From positions 1-17,108 of the forward strand of contig JAFALX010000123.1 in NCBI GenBank assembly GCA_019234035.1: 17,108 bases of DNA, in the 5' to 3' direction. Below are positions 7,541 to 13,167 of the stretch, piece by piece. Made by a program: the position numbers and the translations under genes. The first letter of the stretch is position 1. Every line of letters starts with the position of its first letter. Origin of the DNA: Candidatus Dormiibacterota bacterium (GTDB lineage Bacteria; Chloroflexota; Dormibacteria; Aeolococcales; Aeolococcaceae). The notes under the pieces were generated by a model, which saw nothing but the letters and a program-made list of their open reading frames with translations, did no database searches and had not been told where the DNA came from.

Positions 7541-8256
7541 GCCGGTTCCCCCACGAGCTCGGGCGCGAGGCGACCCTCGCGCAGATGCAGGCGATGGGTG
7601 GCGCGCGCCGCGACCATGGGGTTGTGGGTCACCACGACCAGCGTGCAGCCGTTGTCGACCCGAAGCCGTTCGAGCACGTCGAGCACGCGCTCCGCCGACT
7701 CCTCGTCGAGGTTGCCCGTCGGCTCGTCGGCGAGGAGCAGATGCGGACGGCTGCTCAGCGCGCGGGCGATGGCGACGCGCTGCTGCTCGCCACCGCTCAG
7801 CTGCTGCGGGCGATGACCGGCGCGGTCGGTGAGCCCGACGTCGTCCAGGATCTCGTCGGCGCGCCGCATGCGCTGCTGCAGCGGGATGCCGGCGAGGCTC
7901 AGCGCGAGCATCACGTTCTCGCGCGCCGTCAGCACGTCGAGCAATCCGAAGTGCTGGAACACGAACCCGATCACGCGGCTGCGGTACTCGGCGAGCTCAC
8001 CGCGGCGCAGCCCGCGCAGGCGCGTCTCGCCGATCCAGATCTCGCCCTCGCGGATCGGCTCGAGGCCGCCGAGCAGGCTCAGCAGCGTGCTCTTGCCGGC
8101 CCCCGAAGGACCCTGCAGCGCCACGTGGCTGCCGGCTTCGATGTCGAAGTCCAGGCCGCGCAGCACCGGGACGGCGTGCCTGCCCCGGCCGTACTCGTGC
8201 TGCAGCCCGCGCACGGACACGGCGACGCCACGCGCGACCGCATCGCTGCCGAGCAT
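7537..8256 (-). CDS. ABC transporter ATP-binding protein, MacB/LolD type
   Basis: 239 residues from ATG 8256, which shares one base with the epimerase stop (TGATG, 8258-8254). All ATPase motifs are intact: Walker A GPSGAGKS (49-56), Q-loop VFQHFGLLDVLT (99-110), signature LSGGEQQRVAIARAL (153-167), Walker B LLLADEPTGNLD (173-184) and the H-loop VVVTHNP. The VFQHFGLL and DEPTGNLD wording is typical of the LolD/MacB/FtsE subfamily, matching the FtsX-type permease encoded next. It should dimerise at the cytoplasmic face and power that permease. The frame continues upstream to 8334, but that part lies inside the epimerase gene. Confidence 0.94.
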   Translation of the reverse strand: MLGSDAVARGVAVSVRGLQHEYGRGRHAVPVLRGLDFDIEAGSHVALQGPSGAGKSTLLSLLGGLEPIREGEIWIGETRLRGLRRGELAEYRSRVIGFVFQHFGLLDVLTARENVMLALSLAGIPLQQRMRRADEILDDVGLTDRAGHRPQQLSGGEQQRVAIARALSSRPHLLLADEPTGNLDEESAERVLDVLERLRVDNGCTLVVVTHNPMVAARATHRLHLREGRLAPELVGEPA

Positions 8257-9407
8257 CAGCGGATGAGACCCAGCGCGGTGAGCTCGGCGTTGGCGGCCTC
8301 GGTGCGGTCGACCGGCTGCTCGTCCGCCACCCACATCGCGAGGTCGCGCAGCTCGGCGGCTCGGTTCGCCTCCGCGCGGAACCCGAGCAGCCGACCGGCG
8401 CGTTCGGTGCTCGCGAAGCAGTGGCGGACGTCGCCCGCGCGGTACCGCTGCGTGATGTCGGGCTCGAGATCGACGCCCAGCTCGTCAGCCAGCGTGCGCG
8501 CCAGCCCGGCGATCGTCAGCGTCTCCCCCGTGCCGATGTTGATGGCCGCCCCGGCCGCGTCCGGCGCGTCCATCGCCAGCAGGTTGGCGCGGACGACGTC
8601 GCTGACGTGCACCAGGTCGCGCTGCTGACCGCCGTCCTCGAAGACGGTCGGCCGGCGCCCCGACCGGAGCTGCGTGGCGAAGATCGCGGCGACGCCGGTG
8701 TACGGGTTGGACAGCGCCTGACGGCGCCCATAGATGTTGAGGTAGCGCAGCGCCACCGTCTCGATCCCGAAGCTGCTCCCCGTCACGAGCACGATCGTCT
8801 CTGACGCAAGCTTTCCGATGGCATACGGCGAGGTGGCGCCGAGCGGCTTGTCCTCATCCGTCGGCACCGGCGAGACGAAGGCGGCGCACCGCGGACAGCG
8901 CGGTTCCCACAGGTGCGCCGCGAGATCGCGCTCGTCGCGCGGGGCCGGGCGCACCGGGCCGTGCTGGGCACACGAGTAGGCGCCGTCGCCGTAGACCACC
9001 ATCGACGACGCGGCGACCACGCGCTGCACCCGGTCGCGCCGGGCGACGACCTCCTCCATGAGCACCGCGGTCCCCACCGCGTTGACGTCGATGTAGCGCT
9101 CGATCTCGTACATCGACTGGCCGTTGCCGACCATCGCGCCCTGGTGGAACACGACGTCGACACCGTCGAGGGCGCGGCGCACTGCATCGCGGTCGCGCAG
9201 GTCGCCCTGCACCAGGTCCGCGCGGTCGTTGCGAAAGCGCGCGACGCCACCCTCGTGCGCCTGCGGGTCGAGGGAGTCGAGGACGCGCACCCGGTGCCCG
9301 GCTGCGACGAGCGCGTCGACGAGATGCGAGCCGACGAAGCCGCAGCCGCCGGTGACGAGCGCCGACCGCGGGGTCGTGGGTGCGCCGGTGACGTGTGCGT
9401 CGCTCAT
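8256..9407 (-). CDS. NAD-dependent nucleotide-sugar epimerase/dehydratase (extended SDR)
   Basis: 383 residues from ATG 9407, overlapping the upstream stop by ATGA (9404-9407). It is an extended short-chain dehydrogenase: NAD-binding LVTGGCGFVGSHL (Gly-rich loop 20-26), Ser134/Ser135 in VAASSMVVYG, and catalytic Tyr195/Lys199 in SPYAIGK. It carries an inserted segment with a Cys-Pro-Arg-Cys pair (171-174; WEPRCPRCAAF), a possible half metal site, which I associate with dTDP-rhamnose 4-epimerase-like and related actinobacterial epimerases; the exact sugar is a guess. It probably converts a nucleotide-sugar used by the glycosyltransferases encoded just upstream. Confidence 0.9.
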   Translation of the reverse strand: MSDAHVTGAPTTPRSALVTGGCGFVGSHLVDALVAAGHRVRVLDSLDPQAHEGGVARFRNDRADLVQGDLRDRDAVRRALDGVDVVFHQGAMVGNGQSMYEIERYIDVNAVGTAVLMEEVVARRDRVQRVVAASSMVVYGDGAYSCAQHGPVRPAPRDERDLAAHLWEPRCPRCAAFVSPVPTDEDKPLGATSPYAIGKLASETIVLVTGSSFGIETVALRYLNIYGRRQALSNPYTGVAAIFATQLRSGRRPTVFEDGGQQRDLVHVSDVVRANLLAMDAPDAAGAAINIGTGETLTIAGLARTLADELGVDLEPDITQRYRAGDVRHCFASTERAGRLLGFRAEANRAAELRDLAMWVADEQPVDRTEAANAELTALGLIR

Positions 9408-11488
9408 GGCAGCTTCCACAGCGTGACCCCGCCGCCGCTGGCGATGACGCGGTAGTGCCAGCCCGGCATCCGCGCCACAGCCTGCGCGTACCCGTCGCGC
9501 GACTCGCTCGAGAACGGGCCCTTGATGTCGAGCACGACGTAGGGCAGGCCCAGCCCGCCGGGGAACTCGAAGATCTCCTGGCGATCGCTGATGTGCGGCA
9601 CCACGCCGCTCGATGCCGCCACCGGGGCATTGCTCGGGATGTGATCGAGCACGGCCTTGATCGCGGAGAACTTGGAGATCATCGCCACCTCGCCGGGATC
9701 GAGATACTGGCCACCCGACGTCGCGACGACGATCCAGTATCCGGCAGCAGCCGCGGCGAGGAGCGCTGCCGGCGCCGCGCGCCACAGCACCGGAAGCGGC
9801 GGCATGCGGCGCCAGCCCAGCAGCGCGCACGCGAGCAGCAGTGGCGCGGCCTCGAGCCCGTACTGCATCTGGACACTGCCCTGCACCGGGTTGTCACTGA
9901 GCAGCGCCACGAGCAGCGGCGGCACGGCGCCGAGCACCGCCCAGCCCGAGAGTAGCGGCAGCAACGCCAGCGGCAGCAGCGCCACCGCCCAGCCCCGCAG
10001 CGCCGGAGCCGACACCAGATGCGCGAGCACCGCGCCGGGATGTGTCAGGCCGGCGCGGAGATCGCTGCCGATCGACGTCGAGCCCGGCGACAGCCAGGAG
10101 TACGACGCGGCGAGGTCGCTGGGCTGTCCGCCGCGGAAGAACGGCATGACGAAGAGCACGACGACGAGAAAGCCCGCCAGCGCGAGCGGCACCGCGATCA
10201 ACCCGAGCCGCTCACGGTCCGCGCGCCACGCCACCCACCCAACACCGGCGGCGACGAGGAGCGCGTCCTCCTTGATCGCCGCCAGGAGCACCAGCAGCAG
10301 CACAAAGCGGAGACGGCGCCGTGTGGCCGCGGCCTCCAGGGCGAACAGGGCCACCGCAGGCGTGAGCGCCTCGGTGTGGAAGCCGACGGGCGCCGCGGTG
10401 GTCAACAGCGGCGACACGGCCAGCGCGAAGGCGGCGATCACGGGCGCATGCGGGCGTCCCGGCAGCCACACGCGCGCCAGGCGCGCGGCGGCGATGGCGG
10501 CGGCGCCGAAGGCGGCCGACTGCACGAGGATCAGCCAGATCGGCGTCTGCACGATCCGGTACAGCTGTGCGATCAGCCCGAAGCTCGGCGACCAGTGCTC
10601 GCCGAGAAACGAGTAGGGGAGAAAGGTCGTGAGCATGAGATGTCCGTTCGCCGTGTTCGACGCAACCTGGTCGAAGAACCCGAGGTCGTACGCGGGCATG
10701 TAGAACGAGTAGAAGCGCAGCGCGCTGACCGCGAACGAGACGAGCGTGACCACCGCCGCGATCAGCAGCGGACCGTGGCGGTCGAGCCACGCCAGGACAC
10801 GCTCGCGAGCCCGGGTCTGCTCGTTCGACGACTCGGCCGAGGCCCGCTGCTTGCTCAAGACGGACGCCGTTCGCGGCGCGCGCTCCGCCGCGCGCCGGTC
10901 GCGCACCTCGCCGCGCAGCACCTGCAATCCCGGACGGTCGTCGATGTCGTACCAGGGCCGCAGCACCAGCGGCCTTCGCCCGCATCGACGCAGCGCCCGC
11001 TCGGTGGCGCGGCAGGTGCGATCGCTGCTCCACGGCACCGCCCGCAGCGCATCGCCGATGGGGCGGTCGAGCCCCAGCGCGATCCAGCCACCGTCGGCGG
11101 CAGGCACGATCGTCGCGCGATGCCGGCGCAGCTTCGCGAAGCAGTCGGCCACCGTCTCTGCCGGCAGCGTCGGGCAGTCCGTCCCCACGATCACGACGCG
11201 GTCGGCGCCGTGCGAGAACGCGGTGTCCACGGCGTCGGCAACTCGCTCACCGAAGTCCGCGCCCTGCTGCAGATGAACGGTCGCGTCCGGCACGACCGCG
11301 GCCAGACCGTCGAGCGGCTCGGTGACCGCCAGGAACACCGAGGTGTCCTCCGGCAGCCGCCAGGTCGCGATGTCGGCGAAGAACGCCTGGTAGAGCGAAT
11401 CCGCCGTGGCGCCATCGAGCGACGCGCGCAACCGCGTCTTGCCGGCGGACGGCACCGGGGAGCGGCCGAAGACGACCAGCGCGTTCAG
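9404..11488 (-). CDS. Fusion: DUF2064 GT-A-like transferase plus DUF2079 polytopic membrane protein
   Basis: One open frame of 694 residues if read from CTG 11488. Residues 1-200 match the DUF2064 (TIGR04282-like) GT-A-fold family: LVVFGRSPVPSAGKTRL (4-20), VVIVGTDCPTLPAETV (98-113), VPAADGGWIALGL (128-140) and a YDIDDRPGL end (180-188). After a charged linker (about 195-235), residues 240-694 form a DUF2079 protein with many membrane helices and the phrase FYMPAYDLGFFDQVASNTANG (262-282, given here as family text). No stop separates the parts. The first standard start, GTG 11455, would cut off the conserved N-terminal motif; CTG 11488 overlaps the glycosyltransferase stop (CTGA). Role inferred: cytoplasmic sugar or nucleotidyl transfer tethered to a membrane envelope-glycan enzyme. 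A separate start at TTG 10858 for the membrane part cannot be excluded. Confidence 0.78.
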   Translation of the reverse strand: MNALVVFGRSPVPSAGKTRLRASLDGATADSLYQAFFADIATWRLPEDTSVFLAVTEPLDGLAAVVPDATVHLQQGADFGERVADAVDTAFSHGADRVVIVGTDCPTLPAETVADCFAKLRRHRATIVPAADGGWIALGLDRPIGDALRAVPWSSDRTCRATERALRRCGRRPLVLRPWYDIDDRPGLQVLRGEVRDRRAAERAPRTASVLSKQRASAESSNEQTRARERVLAWLDRHGPLLIAAVVTLVSFAVSALRFYSFYMPAYDLGFFDQVASNTANGHLMLTTFLPYSFLGEHWSPSFGLIAQLYRIVQTPIWLILVQSAAFGAAAIAAARLARVWLPGRPHAPVIAAFALAVSPLLTTAAPVGFHTEALTPAVALFALEAAATRRRLRFVLLLVLLAAIKEDALLVAAGVGWVAWRADRERLGLIAVPLALAGFLVVVLFVMPFFRGGQPSDLAASYSWLSPGSTSIGSDLRAGLTHPGAVLAHLVSAPALRGWAVALLPLALLPLLSGWAVLGAVPPLLVALLSDNPVQGSVQMQYGLEAAPLLLACALLGWRRMPPLPVLWRAAPAALLAAAAAGYWIVVATSGGQYLDPGEVAMISKFSAIKAVLDHIPSNAPVAASSGVVPHISDRQEIFEFPGGLGLPYVVLDIKGPFSSESRDGYAQAVARMPGWHYRVIASGGGVTLWKLP

Positions 11489-12171
11489 CGCACGCGCTCC
11501 GCGAGCAGCGTCCTGCTGATGTCCCAGGCGGCGAGCAGCGATCCCTTGAGCGACCCGCTCACCTTGGAGCGCCCGCCGGTGCGGTCGCGATACCCGACGG
11601 CGACCTCGGCGACACGCGCACCCTGCCGCGCCGCGCGAGCCAGCAGCTGCGCCGGCCATGAATACCGCGAACCCGGGAGGGCGAGCGCTGCAAGCGTCGA
11701 CGCGCGCACCGCGCGAAATGGTCCCAGCTCGCGCAGGCGCACGCCGTACAGCACCCGCAGCTGCAGCGCGATGACGCGGTTGCCCAGGCGCTGGTGCCAC
11801 GGCATCGGCGCGTGACGCCCGCTGCGCGCGCCACAGACGACGTCTGCAGCGCCCGCGACAATCGGGCCGACCAGCACGGGAATCGACTCGGCGGGCATGC
11901 TGCCGTCGCCGTCGAGAAAGACGATGACGTCCGCATCGGTGCGCGCGGCGGCGTCGCAGCCGGCGCGGCACGCCCAGCCGTACCCGCGTCGCGGCTGCGC
12001 GATGACGACCGCGCCAGCCTCCGTCGCCCGTGCCTTGGTCTGGTCGCGGCTTCGATTGTCGACGACGAACACCGTCGCGCCCTCGACCTCGCGCAGCACC
12101 GACTCCACGACGCCGGCGATGCTCGCCTCCTCGTCGAGCGCCGGGATCACGACTGCGACGGCGTGCTCCAT
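11485..12171 (-). CDS. Family 2 glycosyltransferase (dolichyl-phosphate-sugar synthase-like)
   Basis: 228 residues from ATG 12171, which shares one base with the mtnP stop (TGATG). GT-A motifs: VAVVIPALDEEASI (5-18), FVVDNRSRDQT (35-45), the metal-binding DGDG (87-90) after DVIVFL, and LGPFRAVRAS further on. It lacks C-terminal membrane helices, so it is a soluble or peripheral enzyme, similar in size to DPM1/UDP-glucose-lipid transferases that move a sugar from a nucleotide donor to a polyprenyl phosphate at the inner face of the membrane. That product would suit the DUF2079 membrane protein encoded next. Donor and acceptor cannot be told from sequence. Confidence 0.9.
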   Translation of the reverse strand: MEHAVAVVIPALDEEASIAGVVESVLREVEGATVFVVDNRSRDQTKARATEAGAVVIAQPRRGYGWACRAGCDAAARTDADVIVFLDGDGSMPAESIPVLVGPIVAGAADVVCGARSGRHAPMPWHQRLGNRVIALQLRVLYGVRLRELGPFRAVRASTLAALALPGSRYSWPAQLLARAARQGARVAEVAVGYRDRTGGRSKVSGSLKGSLLAAWDISRTLLAERVR

Positions 12172-12977
12172 CAGTGGTTGATCGGCTCAGGCCTGCCGGC
12201 GGCGCAGTCGCAGACACGGTGATCCGGAAGAGCCGCCACCAGCCGCAGGACGGCCTCGCGCAGCAGGGACACCTTCGCGGCGAACACTCGCAGCACGTCC
12301 TCCTGCGTGACCGCGGCGAGCCCGCTCTCGTCGAGGCCCGTGTCGTAGTCGGTGACGAGTGCGAGCGCCGTGTAGCAGAGCCCGAGCTCTCGCGCCAGGA
12401 CCACCTCCGGGTACTGCGTCATGTTCAGCAGGTCGCCACCCATCTGCCGGTACCGGTGCGACTCCGCCACGGTGGAGAACCGCGGCCCCTCGACCACGAC
12501 GACGGTCCCGCCGTCGTGCGCGGTCAGACCGGCCTCCCGGGCAGCCGCGGCGGCGGCGGCGCGCAGCTCCGCGCAGTACGGGCGCGGCGCGCTCAGGTGC
12601 GCGACGGCGGGGCCGTCGAAGAAGGTGTCGTCGCGTCGTCCCCTGGTGGCGTCGATGAACTGGTCGCAGACGACCACATCACCGGGCGCGAGCTCCGCGC
12701 GCAGGCTGCCGGACGCGCACGGCGCGACCACGCGCCTGACCCCGAGCGACTCCAGCGCCCAGAGGTTGGCGCGATAGTTGATGCGATGCGGCGGGAGTGT
12801 GTGACCGGCACCGTGGCGGGGGACGAAGGCGACCGTGCGCCCGGCGACGGCGCCCACGGTGAGCACGTCGCTGGGGTCGCCGTACGGTGTGCTGACGTGC
12901 ATTCGCTCTGTGGCCTCCTCATCGAGGAGGTGGTAGAAGCCACTCCCGCCGATGACGCCGATCTCCGCCTGACTCAC
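12171..12977 (-). CDS. mtnP: S-methyl-5'-thioadenosine phosphorylase
   Basis: 268 residues from GTG 12977 (VSQAEIGVIGGSGFY). Family motifs of MTA phosphorylase/PNP type II are all present: phosphate-binding GGSGFY (10-15), PRHGAGHTLPPHRINYRAN (53-71), FIDATRGRRDDTFFDG (107-122), EGPRFSTVAES (163-173), NMTQYPEVVLARE (185-197) and TDYDTG (209-214). It cleaves 5'-methylthioadenosine with phosphate to adenine and 5-methylthioribose-1-phosphate in purine and methionine salvage, in the cytoplasm. It heads the 11-gene block, so the promoter should lie in 12978-13167. Its link to envelope genes is not obvious; SAM-using enzymes that release MTA are not seen here. A related inosine-using enzyme is an alternative. 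Confidence 0.92.
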   Translation of the reverse strand: MSQAEIGVIGGSGFYHLLDEEATERMHVSTPYGDPSDVLTVGAVAGRTVAFVPRHGAGHTLPPHRINYRANLWALESLGVRRVVAPCASGSLRAELAPGDVVVCDQFIDATRGRRDDTFFDGPAVAHLSAPRPYCAELRAAAAAAAREAGLTAHDGGTVVVVEGPRFSTVAESHRYRQMGGDLLNMTQYPEVVLARELGLCYTALALVTDYDTGLDESGLAAVTQEDVLRVFAAKVSLLREAVLRLVAALPDHRVCDCAAGRPEPINH

Positions 12978-13167
12978 TCGCGCCTACAGGACTACGTCGA
13001 CCGGTGACAGAGCGCTCATCGCTGCGCAATGTACATGCGTTCCGAGACCGGGGCCAAACCAGACTGTTGCCAGCGACCGCGCTGGGCAATACGCTTAGTC
13101 GTGTCCAGGAGATTCACCCGGTAGATTCGGGTCCTCTCGGCGCACCTGCCAGCAGTCACTCAGTCCA
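12978..13167. promoter_or_regulatory. Divergent intergenic region between mtnP and the hydrolase gene
   Basis: This 190-base gap is the only sizeable gene-free stretch inside the window and must carry the promoter of the minus-strand block. On the minus strand I see only weak -10-like hexamers (for example TACATT near 13035-13030) without a good -35. On the plus strand a better promoter is described separately. A short inverted repeat ACCCG-N7-CGGGT lies at 13116-13132 in the hydrolase leader. No RNA gene or riboswitch is recognisable. Confidence 0.4.
13067..13095 (+). promoter_or_regulatory. Sigma-70-type promoter candidate for the hydrolase gene
   Basis: TTGCCA (13067-13072) and TACGCT (13090-13095) are separated by 17 bases, matching the -35 consensus at five of six positions and -10 at three, including the key T, A and final T. 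The start of transcription would be near 13101-13103, giving a leader of about 66 bases before ATG 13168. No strong ribosome site precedes that ATG. Confidence 0.5.

Noticed and set aside
10019..11815. 598-codon plus-strand open frame opposite the DUF2064-DUF2079 gene
   Set aside because: Its translation is Arg/Gly/Gln-rich with no recognisable motif, and the minus strand has clear family motifs and coupled overlaps.
9404..12217. One 937-residue protein joining the family 2 glycosyltransferase region to the DUF2064-DUF2079 protein
   Set aside because: The frame is open through the glycosyltransferase region, but it is the wrong frame there; the glycosyltransferase motifs lie in another frame with its own ATG and TGA.
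13029..13036. ATGTACAT palindrome in the mtnP/hydrolase intergenic region as an operator
   Set aside because: It is only 8 bases with no matching flanks; such dyads occur by chance too often to call a site.
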